64,000 nucleotides of DNA, from contig NZ_OX638201.1 in assembly GCF_951805225.1 (NCBI RefSeq), forward strand, positions 5,828,001-5,892,000, in the 5' to 3' direction. A model generated the notes under the pieces. That model was not told where the DNA came from, did no database searches, and saw nothing but the letters and a program-made list of their open reading frames with translations. Shown piece after piece: positions 26,617 through 36,040 of this stretch (positions are counted from its first letter, which is position 1; each line of letters begins with the position of its first letter). Origin of the DNA: an uncultured Flavobacterium sp. (GTDB lineage Bacteria > Bacteroidota > Bacteroidia > Flavobacteriales > Flavobacteriaceae). Position numbers and translations under genes: made by a program.

Positions 26617-29600
26617 ATGAATACAACAGCTATAAAAAGTAAGGTTAAAATCTTTTGTTGTCTGGGGATGATTTTGATCGTTTCAACAAAAGGGTTGGCA
26701 CAAAATGACTTCGTTCCTAAAATTGTTCCTCCTTCACCGGAAGCCGCTTCACTGGGAAAATTTGTAGAAGTACCTGTTTCGCATTACACAGGATTGCCGA
26801 ATATTTCAGTGCCGCTTTACACTATTGAATCGGGAGAGATAAACCTGCCTATTCAAGTTTCTTATCATGCACGAGGGGTTCAGGTGAGCGAAATGGCTTC
26901 TCAGGTTGGTACGGGCTGGGCTTTAAATGCAGGAGGCGTTATTACCAGACAGCAGAGAGGACCGGCAGATGAAAGTAACCATGGCTATCTGACTGAAAAT
27001 TTTTACGATACCTTTTTTACAACTCAGGCAACAAGACAAAGAGTTTATGATGGGAGCACAACCGGTATAGACTCAGACAATTTGATGGATATGGAGCCGG
27101 ATATTTTTATGTTTAATTTTTTGAATTTTTCAGGTAAATTTATGTTTGATCAGAAAACAAAATTACCGGTAATTCAAAAATATAGTGATTTTAAGATTGT
27201 ACCTATTTATCAAACAACAGGCAATTATACCATTAAAGGCTGGATCATAACGGATAAAGATGGAATCCAATATTATTTTGGTACCTCTAAAGATGGTTTA
27301 AGAACCGCTATAGATAGACCACAATCAACCTCTTCTTACCTATTTCTTTCTAATGGAGGTCTTCAAACTGTATCTGGTGGAAATAGTCCATATAACAATG
27401 CGTGGCAGTTAATGGATATTGTGACTCCAAGCAACAAACAGATTAAATTTGAATATGCAAAAGACCAACCCAATTATTTCTCGAGAAGTTTTGACGATGG
27501 TCCTTCATCGGCTCTAAATTGCCATTTTTCCAGAATTGTTATGGACCAGTATCATATTAAGACCATTACTTTTGATAAAGGAAAAGTGGTTTTTACCAAA
27601 TTCGCAACAGAAAGAGAAGATTTAAAGTCCAGCTATGCTTTACAAAAAATAGAAGTCTTTGATATAAACAATATTGTAAGGGTCAAACATACTTTTAATT
27701 ATACGTATACCAACAGCGAAGATACTAATGCATTGTTTCATTTAAGAACGACAGAACCGCAGTCTAAAAAAAGACTGTTCCTGGAATCTATTCTTACTGA
27801 AGGCTCACCTTCGGCAATAAGTAAAAGTAAAAAACATTCTTTTGTATATGATCCTCAGGTTTTACCCAATAGATTTTCAACAGCACAAGATGCCTGGGGA
27901 TATTATAATGCTAAAAATAATGGAGAATACTCTTCATTTTTTGAGGGTGATGACAGGAGAGTAGACACTATTGCCTCTCAGGCCGGAATGTTAAAGAAAA
28001 TTATTTATCCTACCGGAGGAAGTGCTTCTTTTGAGTATGAGCACAATATCGTTATCGCGCCAAATTTTTACAAAGAATTACTTCTGAATGCTACTTCTCC
28101 TGTTATTCATCAAGTGGCTAATGTATTTAAGGATGGTAGTTTATATAGTAATAGCATATATTCAAAAACTTTTACGGTATATGATCCCAATCCGAATAAA
28201 GTCTCTACTATAAATTCGAATACAATTTTTGGGGGTACTACTACTTCATGCAGTACAACATCTAATAATGCTAATTGTCCTTTTGAAGTGGCTGTTTATA
28301 GAGTGAGTCCAAGAATCTTTATGGGGAGCTTGTATATTGGCAGAGGCTTTATTTTACTAAAACCTGGAGATTATGTTTTGGAGTATAAACCTAAAACAGA
28401 TGCTGGTCGTAATCCGGATGATTTTGAAACTGACGCTTTCTCGGTTACTTTAAGTTGGGAACAAGAACCAATACTACAAGCTGTAGACCCTTTGAATAAA
28501 ATATTATTTGCCGCAGGTAAAAGAATCAAACGTATTGTTTGGGATGATAATGTGGGAGGTATAACTTCTAAAACTTACAAATATTTGGATAGTTCTGGAG
28601 AATCGTCAGGCACGACATTCTCGATACCTAATATGTATTATGTAGAGAGAATGGTTCGTGATGTTCCGGTCGTAGGTCAGATGGGCGCAACGGCAGGAAG
28701 TCCTTTGACTAATTTTCAGGGAAATGCATTGGGCTATTCTGTTGTTACCGAGATTAACGGAGAAGCAGGGAATAACATTGGTAAAACCGAATATACTTTT
28801 ACAATGCCTTTAGATGCGGGTGGTGCATATTACAAGTTTCCTTACTATCCTCCTATTGATAATGAGTGGCTGCGAGGAATGCCGTTAAATATTAAATATT
28901 ATTCGAATAATGCGGGTACTTATTCATTGGTTAAGACAGTTGTAAACCAATATATTTACGGAGATATGATGACAGATGTAAGGAATATGGCAGAAATGCT
29001 GGATATAGACGGTTACTTAATGCATCGAAGAAAATTTATTTTTCCTATGGCTTTTTTTAGTTTAAGTGTAAGTTCTAGTGGATCAATTAATTTTAATGAT
29101 GTTAATTCCTATAGAACTTTTTATACAATGGGCGGAACAGTTGATCTATATAGCAGTGTAGAGACAGAGATTTTAAAAAACGCAAAAGAACATAAAAAGA
29201 CGACGAATTATTTTTACAATTACGATTCGAATTATCAGTTAAAAAGATCGCAGACTAAATCTTCTAGTCTTGAAACCTTGGAGACAAAATATTTCTATGC
29301 CCCAGATCCTGAAATGGCAAATGAGCCCTTTAGAGCAGAAATGGTTTCTAAATTCATGATCGGTATACCTTTGGATACCCAGACCTTTAACAGTACAACG
29401 AAATTATCAGAGCAAAAAACAACTTATGAGAATAGCGCCGAGACCAGCAATTTATTAGTGCCCAAATATATTTCTTCCAATAAAGGAGCCGGTAATCTTG
29501 TTGCAACCGATAAAAAAATCACTTTTGATAAATACGATGACAAAGGAAATGTTCTGCAATACACACCCGAGGGAGGATTGCCGGTAGCAATTATCTGGGG

Positions 29601-29985
29601 ATACAGCAGAACACAGCCTATCGCTAAAGTAGAAAATGCGACTTATGCGCAGATTTCGAGTTATGTGGCAAATCTTCAAACACTCTCAGATGCCGATAAT
29701 GACAATTGCATCACAAGTACGTGTAAAGAGCAGATTTTGCGAACAGCGCTCAATACTTTTAGAACATCATTTACTCAGGGTATGGTGAGTACCTATACCT
29801 ATAATCCACTTGTTGGGGTGACCAGTATTACAGATCCAAAAGGAATCTCGACTTATTATGAGTACGATTATCTTGGCCGATTGAAATTTGTAAAAGATAA
29901 AGATCAAAACGTGCTTCAGAAGTATTGTTATAATTACAAAGGACAGCAAACGGATTGTACCGATAATACTGCTCAGACATTTTAA
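26617..29985 (+). CDS. Large secreted RHS/YD-repeat protein (first of pair)
   Basis: 1122 residues with a signal peptide (about residues 1-29, ending KGLAQ). The N-terminal region PSPEAASLGKFVEVPVSHYTGLPNISVPLYTIESGEINLPIQVSYHA is typical of Bacteroidota RHS proteins. The C-terminus carries YD repeats (TYTYNPLVGVTSITDPKGISTYYEYDYLGRLKFVKDKDQN). It has no RHS core motif and no toxin tip, so it appears to be the front half of a shell completed by the next gene. It is followed, 85 bp later, by the DUF6443/RHS-core protein. Confidence 0.85.
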   Translation: MNTTAIKSKVKIFCCLGMILIVSTKGLAQNDFVPKIVPPSPEAASLGKFVEVPVSHYTGLPNISVPLYTIESGEINLPIQVSYHARGVQVSEMASQVGTGWALNAGGVITRQQRGPADESNHGYLTENFYDTFFTTQATRQRVYDGSTTGIDSDNLMDMEPDIFMFNFLNFSGKFMFDQKTKLPVIQKYSDFKIVPIYQTTGNYTIKGWIITDKDGIQYYFGTSKDGLRTAIDRPQSTSSYLFLSNGGLQTVSGGNSPYNNAWQLMDIVTPSNKQIKFEYAKDQPNYFSRSFDDGPSSALNCHFSRIVMDQYHIKTITFDKGKVVFTKFATEREDLKSSYALQKIEVFDINNIVRVKHTFNYTYTNSEDTNALFHLRTTEPQSKKRLFLESILTEGSPSAISKSKKHSFVYDPQVLPNRFSTAQDAWGYYNAKNNGEYSSFFEGDDRRVDTIASQAGMLKKIIYPTGGSASFEYEHNIVIAPNFYKELLLNATSPVIHQVANVFKDGSLYSNSIYSKTFTVYDPNPNKVSTINSNTIFGGTTTSCSTTSNNANCPFEVAVYRVSPRIFMGSLYIGRGFILLKPGDYVLEYKPKTDAGRNPDDFETDAFSVTLSWEQEPILQAVDPLNKILFAAGKRIKRIVWDDNVGGITSKTYKYLDSSGESSGTTFSIPNMYYVERMVRDVPVVGQMGATAGSPLTNFQGNALGYSVVTEINGEAGNNIGKTEYTFTMPLDAGGAYYKFPYYPPIDNEWLRGMPLNIKYYSNNAGTYSLVKTVVNQYIYGDMMTDVRNMAEMLDIDGYLMHRRKFIFPMAFFSLSVSSSGSINFNDVNSYRTFYTMGGTVDLYSSVETEILKNAKEHKKTTNYFYNYDSNYQLKRSQTKSSSLETLETKYFYAPDPEMANEPFRAEMVSKFMIGIPLDTQTFNSTTKLSEQKTTYENSAETSNLLVPKYISSNKGAGNLVATDKKITFDKYDDKGNVLQYTPEGGLPVAIIWGYSRTQPIAKVENATYAQISSYVANLQTLSDADNDNCITSTCKEQILRTALNTFRTSFTQGMVSTYTYNPLVGVTSITDPKGISTYYEYDYLGRLKFVKDKDQNVLQKYCYNYKGQQTDCTDNTAQTF

Positions 29986-30070
29986 TTGCAAATCACGGCA
30001 GTGAAAGAGCAGATCTTGAGAGATCAGTTTGAGTAACTGTTATAAATTAAAAAATAAAAAAGAGAACTTG

Positions 30071-33000
30071 ATGAAAAAATATATAGCCATAATAATTTTG
30101 TTGTTCGTTGGAATTTGGGGTGTAAAAGCCCAGACTTTCAGTGATGATAATTTTGTTTACACCGCCTCGCCTAAAAAGAAAGTACAGTCGGCGAGTTTCA
30201 ATACGCTGACCAAAAATGATATGAGCCAAAGCGTGACTTATTTTGACGGACTAGGCCGTCCAATTCAGACTGCGGCCATAAATCAGGGAGGAACCAATAT
30301 CGATATTGTGACTCCGGTTGAATATGATGGTTTTGGCAGACAAATAAAAGAATATTTACCTTATCCCTTAACCAATAGCACGACAACTTACTCAAGAATT
30401 GCCACAGCTACATCCATAACGAATTTAAATGGCGTTTACAACACTGCCAAATACGAAAACACAACCAATCCATTTTCAGAAAAAAGATTTGAACCCTCAC
30501 CGCTTAATCGTGTCTTAGAACAAGCAGCACCCGGAAATGATTGGGCACTTAGCAATGTTAAAAAGAATACTATAAAATTAGAGTATCAAACCAACATTAC
30601 CACCGATGCAGTACGATTATTTAAAGCTACAACAAGCTGGAATATTGGTACCCTTTTGTATGATATTACTTTTTCAGACGCAGGGAGTTATGCTGAAAAT
30701 GAATTATATAAAACCGTAACTTTTGATGAGAATTCCGGCGTAAGCCCGGGTGAAAAATCAGGATCAACGGTAGAATTTAAAAATAAACAAGGTCAGGTGG
30801 TACTTAAAAGAACCTATGATGCAACCGTTAACCATGACACTTATTATGTTTATGACATCTACGGAAACCTGACTTATGTGATACCTCCAAAAGCAGATGC
30901 GACCATAAACTCTGCAGTTTTAGATGGTTTATGTTACCAATACAAATACGACAGCCAGAATCGTTTAGTCGAGAAAAAGTTACCGGGTAAACAATGGGAG
31001 TTTATTGTTTATGATAGATTAGACAGACCCGTGGCAACCGGACCTGCGTTTTCACCTTTTAAAGATGATACTACAGTAGGCTGGATGATCACCAAATATG
31101 ACGCTTTTAGCCGGCCAATTTATACGGGTTGGAGCAGTCAGGCAGTAAGTTCGGCAATCAGAAAATCATTACAGGATACGCAAAATGCAGCGACCGTTTT
31201 GTTTGAAACCAAAGACACATCCAAGACCATCGATGGTATTGCGGCTTATTATACGAATGCCAATGCGCCAACGAGCTTCAAGTTATTAACGGTAAATTAT
31301 TATGATAACTATGTTTTTCCCGGAGCCCAAACCCTGCCTTCAACCATAGAAGGACAGACTGTTTTGGCAAACGTAAAAACTATGGCAACAGGAAGCTGGA
31401 TAAGAGCCGTAACCACTGCAGCGTCCATTGCAGGGGAAACCAACACCCTGTTTTATGATGAATATGCCAGGCTTATACAAACCTATAGTGTGAATTATCT
31501 AACAGGTTCTACCATTACCAGTACGAATCTTGATTTTGCGGGCAAAACAATTTATACCATAACAAAACATAAACGTACCTCAGGCAGTGTGGAGATGGTG
31601 ATAAGAGAAGATTTTACTTACTCACCCCAGGATCGATTACTGACCCATACCCATCAAATTAATGGAGGGGCCATACAGCTTATGGCGGCCAATACCTATG
31701 ACAATCTGGGGCAATTGACGAGTAAAAATGTAGGGAATACTACGGCAAGCCCACTTCAGAAAGTTGATTTTAATTATAATATCAGAGGCTGGCTGACCGA
31801 GATTAATAAAACAGCCAATTTGCAGCAAGGCACAGATGCCAAAGATTTGTTTGCTTTTAAAGTAAGTTATAATGCTCCTCAGGCAGCAATTGCAGGAGTT
31901 ACGGCTCTTTATAACGGAAACATATCCGAGACACTATGGAAAACAAGCTCTGATAATATAGACAGAGGTTATGGTTATACGTATGACAAACTCAACCGAT
32001 TAAAAACTTCGATTTACGAAAAGAGCGGATTAACCACCAGTGCCTATGATGAGAACCTGACGTATGATAAAAATGGTAATATTGTGACCTTGCTCAGAAA
32101 AGGAGATATAGACCCACAGACCGGTACTATAATAATTGACAATTTAGTTTATGGTCCTGTGACAAATTCAAACCAACTGGCCAAAGTAGATGACAGTTCT
32201 AATAATACCAGCGGATTTAATGATTTGAATAAAACAGGAGATGATTATACCTATGATGGTAATGGTAATATGATCACCGACAAAAACAAAAACATTACAG
32301 ATATCAAGTACAACCAACTGAATTTACCTAAGAAAATAACATTTGGAACAAGCGGTACTATTGAGTATTTTTACAATGCAGCAGGACAGAAAATACAGAA
32401 AACTGTAAGCGAAACAGGAAAAACAGCAGTAGTTACAGATTATTTAGGAGGCTTTCAGTACAAAGACAATGTTTTAGAATTTTTTCCAACGGCAGAAGGT
32501 TATGTTAAAAATACACTCAATGTACTCTCGTATGTGTTCCAGTACAAAGATCATTTAGGAAACGTACGAGTGAGTTATGCTAAAAACCCAACAACACAGC
32601 TTCTTGAAATTATTGAAGAAAACAATTATTATCCTTTTGGACTAAAACATAAAGGCTATAATGATTATACACCAAATACGAATAAGTATAAGTACAACGG
32701 AAAAGAGCTGCAGGACGAACTGGGACTGAACATGTATGACTATGGAATGAGAAATTATGACCCTGCACTTGGTCGCTGGATGAACATTGACCCGTTAGCG
32801 GAACAAATGAGAAGACATAGTCCATTTAATTATGGTTTTGACAATCCAATTCGTTTTGTCGACCCAGATGGAATGGCTCCAAATGATGTTATTGACCCAC
32901 CTAGCAAAAAGAAGACTGCTTGGCAACAATCTTATAATCCAAAGACGGGTAACACTGATATAGGGAAATTTGCATTATTGAAATTTGAGGAATCTTTAGA

Positions 33001-33427
33001 AGGACCTGCGAAGTTCTTAAATAGTATCAATACTTATGTAAAGGAAAAAATTGAGCCAAGTAATGCAGATATTGGCACAACTGCTACATCAAAAAATGGA
33101 GGTGGTGAAAATGAAAAAACCACAGGTAATAAAAAAGGTGGTAATATTGATGCTGATGCATTTTTAACAGCTACACCTGGTGGTGAAAAAACAGGAAATA
33201 AATATAAGAGCGGAAAAGATTTTGTAGAAGCATTGAATGATGTTTTTAGTGGTATAGATTTAGGTTCGAAAGCCACTGAGAGTGTGGAAGCGGCTGTAGA
33301 ACAAAATACAAATAAAAAAGAAGCAAAGGAAACGGAATATGTAAGAACTGCGTATGATCCAAAAACACAAAATCAGACTTGGGTTAGAAGGGACGTTTAT
33401 GAAGCTCAAAAAAAGGAAAAAAAATAA
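30071..33427 (+). CDS. DUF6443 / RHS-core protein with variable C-terminal tip
   Basis: 1118 residues from the ATG at 30071 (an open frame runs back to 30029). Signal peptide MKKYIAIIILLFVGIWGVKAQ; DUF6443-like start (QSVTYFDGLGRPIQTAAINQGG); many YD repeats; RHS-associated core near residues 850-935 (YYPFGLKHKGYN, KYKYNGKELQDELGLNMYDYGMRNYDPALGRWMNIDPL, ending NPIRFVDPDGM). After this comes a tip of about 185 residues with no family I recognise: Gly/Lys/Asn-rich, ending YVRTAYDPKTQNQTWVRRDVYEAQKKEKK. In such proteins the tip is usually the toxic or effector part. Two small genes follow within 4 bp and 3 bp. Confidence 0.88.
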   Translation: MKKYIAIIILLFVGIWGVKAQTFSDDNFVYTASPKKKVQSASFNTLTKNDMSQSVTYFDGLGRPIQTAAINQGGTNIDIVTPVEYDGFGRQIKEYLPYPLTNSTTTYSRIATATSITNLNGVYNTAKYENTTNPFSEKRFEPSPLNRVLEQAAPGNDWALSNVKKNTIKLEYQTNITTDAVRLFKATTSWNIGTLLYDITFSDAGSYAENELYKTVTFDENSGVSPGEKSGSTVEFKNKQGQVVLKRTYDATVNHDTYYVYDIYGNLTYVIPPKADATINSAVLDGLCYQYKYDSQNRLVEKKLPGKQWEFIVYDRLDRPVATGPAFSPFKDDTTVGWMITKYDAFSRPIYTGWSSQAVSSAIRKSLQDTQNAATVLFETKDTSKTIDGIAAYYTNANAPTSFKLLTVNYYDNYVFPGAQTLPSTIEGQTVLANVKTMATGSWIRAVTTAASIAGETNTLFYDEYARLIQTYSVNYLTGSTITSTNLDFAGKTIYTITKHKRTSGSVEMVIREDFTYSPQDRLLTHTHQINGGAIQLMAANTYDNLGQLTSKNVGNTTASPLQKVDFNYNIRGWLTEINKTANLQQGTDAKDLFAFKVSYNAPQAAIAGVTALYNGNISETLWKTSSDNIDRGYGYTYDKLNRLKTSIYEKSGLTTSAYDENLTYDKNGNIVTLLRKGDIDPQTGTIIIDNLVYGPVTNSNQLAKVDDSSNNTSGFNDLNKTGDDYTYDGNGNMITDKNKNITDIKYNQLNLPKKITFGTSGTIEYFYNAAGQKIQKTVSETGKTAVVTDYLGGFQYKDNVLEFFPTAEGYVKNTLNVLSYVFQYKDHLGNVRVSYAKNPTTQLLEIIEENNYYPFGLKHKGYNDYTPNTNKYKYNGKELQDELGLNMYDYGMRNYDPALGRWMNIDPLAEQMRRHSPFNYGFDNPIRFVDPDGMAPNDVIDPPSKKKTAWQQSYNPKTGNTDIGKFALLKFEESLEGPAKFLNSINTYVKEKIEPSNADIGTTATSKNGGGENEKTTGNKKGGNIDADAFLTATPGGEKTGNKYKSGKDFVEALNDVFSGIDLGSKATESVEAAVEQNTNKKEAKETEYVRTAYDPKTQNQTWVRRDVYEAQKKEKK

Positions 33428-33430
33428 AAA

Positions 33431-34198
33431 ATGAAAAAAAAATATGTTATAATTATTATTATATTAGGTTCTTTGATATTCTTGTTTTTATATTTTAAAA
33501 ATGAAAAAATATACACATCAAAGGAGTATGATTCAGCAGGGAAACTTATTGGGACAAATGAATATGTGATTAGAAACGGAAAAACTATTATGCATGGTAA
33601 GTTTGTTAACTATAATGAGAAAGGTATAAAAATTTCAGAAGGACAATTCGTAGATGATGAGCCAAACGGAAAATGTCTATATTATTATGATAATGGCAAA
33701 ATAGAAACAATACAATTTAAAAAAAATAGTAAAATTACTTTAGAGAGTATCAATTATAATCAAAAGGGCTTGATTGATAAATATATTATGTGTGATGATT
33801 TTGGAAAATCAGTTTTTACAATTTATTTTGATGAAAAAGGGGTTACTAAATATGATGGTAACTTCCAAATAGAAACTTATCAGTATAAGTACGCTCATAA
33901 AAATCAATTTAATATTTTGAATGACCAGCATTTAAAAGTAGGAGATGTTTTGAAATATAGTTATCTTATTGCTAACATCCCTAATGCTAAACGCAGTTTT
34001 AAAATAGATAATTTGTCTGTAGATAATTCTAAAGTAAATAGAACTTTTAAACATGTAAAGCCTTGTGAATTGGATGTAGAGGAGAAAATCGTCAAAAAAG
34101 GTTTAAATACAATTAGGAGTATTGTTCGATATGAGTTTAATGATAATGTGACTCCTGTCTTTACGGACACAATTTCTTTTAACATTCATATAAAATAA
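33431..34198 (+). CDS. YwqK/MORN-type repeat protein, candidate immunity protein
   Basis: 255 residues, starting 3 bp after the RHS stop. One N-terminal membrane anchor (KYVIIIIILGSLIFLFLYF), then MORN-like repeats (DSAGKLIGTNEYVIRNGKTIMHGKFVNYNEKGIKISEGQFVDDEPNGKCLYYYDNGKIE) of the kind seen in YwqK-family antitoxin-annotated proteins, then an unassigned C-terminal domain of about 100 residues. The position directly behind the RHS tip makes it a candidate immunity partner; this is inference from context and repeat type. Confidence 0.7.
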   Translation: MKKKYVIIIIILGSLIFLFLYFKNEKIYTSKEYDSAGKLIGTNEYVIRNGKTIMHGKFVNYNEKGIKISEGQFVDDEPNGKCLYYYDNGKIETIQFKKNSKITLESINYNQKGLIDKYIMCDDFGKSVFTIYFDEKGVTKYDGNFQIETYQYKYAHKNQFNILNDQHLKVGDVLKYSYLIANIPNAKRSFKIDNLSVDNSKVNRTFKHVKPCELDVEEKIVKKGLNTIRSIVRYEFNDNVTPVFTDTISFNIHIK

Positions 34199-34200
34199 AA

Positions 34201-34656
34201 ATGACAGTAGTTTCAAAATTTGAAAAACTTTATCTGCTGAGAATTGTTTTTTTACCAATTATTTGTATTGGTTTAAGTGTTTTACTTGTAGATGTTAAGA
34301 TTAATTACAAAAAGGATGCTGATGTCATTTTTCCAATTTCTTTTCTTCTAATATTAGGGTGTTTAGTTTTGTTTAATAATTTAAAATCACTTTATAAACT
34401 CATTGTGGAAGAGAAAAAAATCACAAAAATCTATTTTCTATCCAGAAAGAAAGAAATTATCTTTTATACATCTATTAAAAGTTTAGATAAACAATTTATA
34501 AACGGTTCATATATTTATGAAGTTGGTAAAATTTCATCTGGATATTACAGGTACGTATTTAACTTAGAAAATGATAAAAAATTGATTATATCTCCATTAA
34601 ATTTGAAAAATTATAGACAATTAGTTGCAGAAATTAATCTTCATTGTGGTTATTAA
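34201..34656 (+). CDS. Two-helix membrane protein, possible PH-like domain
   Basis: 151 residues starting 2 bp after the previous stop, so one operon. Two hydrophobic helices (about residues 13-30 and 43-60) precede a basic domain (EEKKITKIYFLSRKKEIIFYTSIKSLDKQ ... KLIISPLNLKNYRQLVAEI) that resembles membrane-attached PH-like domains. It could be a second immunity protein or an unrelated passenger. No catalytic motif. Confidence 0.6.
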   Translation: MTVVSKFEKLYLLRIVFLPIICIGLSVLLVDVKINYKKDADVIFPISFLLILGCLVLFNNLKSLYKLIVEEKKITKIYFLSRKKEIIFYTSIKSLDKQFINGSYIYEVGKISSGYYRYVFNLENDKKLIISPLNLKNYRQLVAEINLHCGY

Positions 34657-34664
34657 TACCCCCG

Positions 34665-34698
34665 CTCTCCGAAGAGTTCCTTACAAAAAAGCTGCGCA
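34665..34698 (+). repeat. Family B terminator repeat, left half (split by IS110)
   Basis: CTCTCCGAAGAGTTCCTTAC, AAAAAA and GCTGCGCA: the first half of a family B copy, cut off at 34698. The second half resumes at 35949 (AATGTCTCTGAATTTGCGCA and T7). Joined, they restore a complete hairpin, which defines the IS insertion point. Confidence 0.85.
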
Positions 34699-34732
34699 TT
34701 CTATGATAAAAAACAAATAATATATTAAAAAA

Positions 34733-35734
34733 TTAAGCTGCAAATTTATAAGTATTGATATAGGGAGTTTCTCTGTTGATAACGGCAAAAACTCTGCTTA
34801 TAAGTTTGCATCTAATATTATTTAAAACCAACATTGAGTTTTTACCTTCCGTTTTTTTCTTATTGTAATATTCTTTTAATTGTGGATCGTATTTTAATGT
34901 TGTCATAGCACACATTTGTAATAATGTTTTCATTTTTTTATCTGCCATATGACTTACTCTGGTCCTTCCTTTTATACTGGAACCGGAACTATGTTCAAAA
35001 GGCGCAACACCTGAATAACAGGCAAATTGTCTCCAATTTTTAAAAGCTGTAAATCCTTTTGTAGCAATAATCAAATACACGCTGGTTTGTTCTCCCAATC
35101 CAGGAATTGATTTGATAAGTTGAGCTTGCTTAGATAATTGATCGTTTGTTTTAATGACTTCTTTAATTTTTGACTCAATTTTATGAATAGAATTTTTAAT
35201 AGATTTGACAAGCGTTTGGTTAATTTGTGATACTTCTTTAAAAATTATTTTGTCTGTGAAAGCCTTACTTTCCTTGGTCGTTTGTATAAGTAATAACGCT
35301 TTTAGCATTTTCTCTCTTTCAGTATACAGCATTTTTAGTTTTTGAATATCTATGCTTGCAAAAGTGAATAGTTTTAATTTATCAATGTTTCTATAGCTGT
35401 AATAAGAAATATCTTTAGCATCAGTTTTATCATTTTTTCCTCTTGAAATTCCTTTTGATTTTTTTATTTCAATAGCAGGAACAATCCATAAATCTAAATT
35501 AAGCTTTACTAAAACATTTGATAAATGATTCGTATAGACACCCGTGTTCTCACAACAAAAAAGAGTACATTTTGTATCAAATTTTCTATCGATTTTTTTA
35601 ATAAATATTAAAATATTTTTAATATTGTTTTCTATGATAAAATGCTCTGATTTAAGAGTTAAAGAGTCAAGGATATTAATATCCAATTTTGCTTTTGATA
35701 CATCAATCCCAACATAAAATAAATACTTTTTCAT
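34733..35734 (-). CDS. IS110-family recombinase (DEDD transposase)
   Basis: 333 residues. The N-terminal RuvC-like DEDD domain has D11 (YVGIDVSKAKLD), E62 (FCCENTGVYT) and D102/D105 (KNDKTDAKD). The central coiled region leads to the C-terminal Transposase_20 domain (SIPGLGEQTSVYLIIATKGF, then CYSGVAPFEHSSGSSIKGRTRVSH), which contains the probable nucleophilic serine in the SSG segment (about residues 249-251). IS110 enzymes join donor and target using a bridge RNA encoded by the element; the candidate RNA lies immediately upstream. The frame is intact, so the element may be active. Confidence 0.95.
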   Translation of the reverse strand: MKKYLFYVGIDVSKAKLDINILDSLTLKSEHFIIENNIKNILIFIKKIDRKFDTKCTLFCCENTGVYTNHLSNVLVKLNLDLWIVPAIEIKKSKGISRGKNDKTDAKDISYYSYRNIDKLKLFTFASIDIQKLKMLYTEREKMLKALLLIQTTKESKAFTDKIIFKEVSQINQTLVKSIKNSIHKIESKIKEVIKTNDQLSKQAQLIKSIPGLGEQTSVYLIIATKGFTAFKNWRQFACYSGVAPFEHSSGSSIKGRTRVSHMADKKMKTLLQMCAMTTLKYDPQLKEYYNKKKTEGKNSMLVLNNIRCKLISRVFAVINRETPYINTYKFAA

Positions 35735-35754
35735 AACTTTGAATTTAGGATAAA

Positions 35755-35925
35755 CAAAAATGTTGAACTTCTTTAGAGCCTTTATTAGACCGCCATGTCT
35801 ATCATTCTATTTGAAGCAATTCAACAGGATTCAAGGAGAAGGCAGAGGACTAATGCGCAGCATAGTGCTTAACTACAAATGTCTAAAGTTCACCTCTGCT
35901 TTCCTTTGAATAAATTTAAAGTTTT
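35755..35925 (-). ncRNA. Predicted IS110 bridge RNA with target and donor guides
   Basis: Transcribed leftward from the recombinase 5' side; ends are approximate. The 5' loop is closed by GCAGAGG/CCTCTGC (plus-strand 35893-35899 with 35842-35848) and holds AGACATTTG (35876-35884) and GCTGCGCA (35854-35861). The first equals the left half of the insertion site read on this strand; the second is the reverse complement of its right half. They overlap by TG at positions 8-9 of a 15-nt site. The 3' loop is closed by GTTGAA..CTTC/GAAGTTCAAC (35813-35825 with 35762-35771) and holds ATAGAATG (35803-35810), equal to the element's downstream end plus core TG, and TAAAGGC (35778-35784), the reverse complement of the element's upstream start. 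A hairpin TAGAC/GTCTA (35786-35801) separates the donor guides. Confidence 0.85.
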
Positions 35926-35948
35926 TTATCTAATTCAAAGTAAAGGCA

Positions 35949-35975
35949 AATGTCTCTGAATTTGCGCAATTTTTT
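35949..35975 (+). repeat. Family B terminator repeat, right half
   Basis: AATGTCTCTGAATTTGCGCA followed by T7, continuing the copy that breaks at 34698. With the left half it forms GCGCAAA / TTTGCGC, the same stem as at 24613-24636. Confidence 0.85.
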
Positions 35976-36040
35976 TATGTTGTAATATCAGATATTAACC
36001 GTTTATTGAACTTGTCTAAAATATTTAGAATATATATCGT

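Larger units (their letters stand above)
34699..35948 (-). mobile_element. IS110-family insertion sequence, 1250 bp
   Basis: Bounds come from rejoining the interrupted terminator repeat: the left flank ends GCTGCGCA (34691-34698) and the right flank reads GCAAATGTCTCTG from 35946. The trinucleotide GCA is shared by both junctions, so the ends are uncertain by up to 3 bp. There are no terminal inverted repeats, as expected for IS110. The recombinase gene is leftward, with only 34 bp between its stop and the left end, and 211 bp of noncoding DNA on its 5' side carrying a predicted bridge RNA. That layout is of the IS110 rather than the IS1111 subgroup. Confidence 0.88.

Noticed and set aside
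33416..33440. A-rich junction between RHS and YwqK-type genes as a frameshift fusion
   Set aside because: The RHS frame ends in a proper stop and the next gene has its own ATG and membrane anchor.
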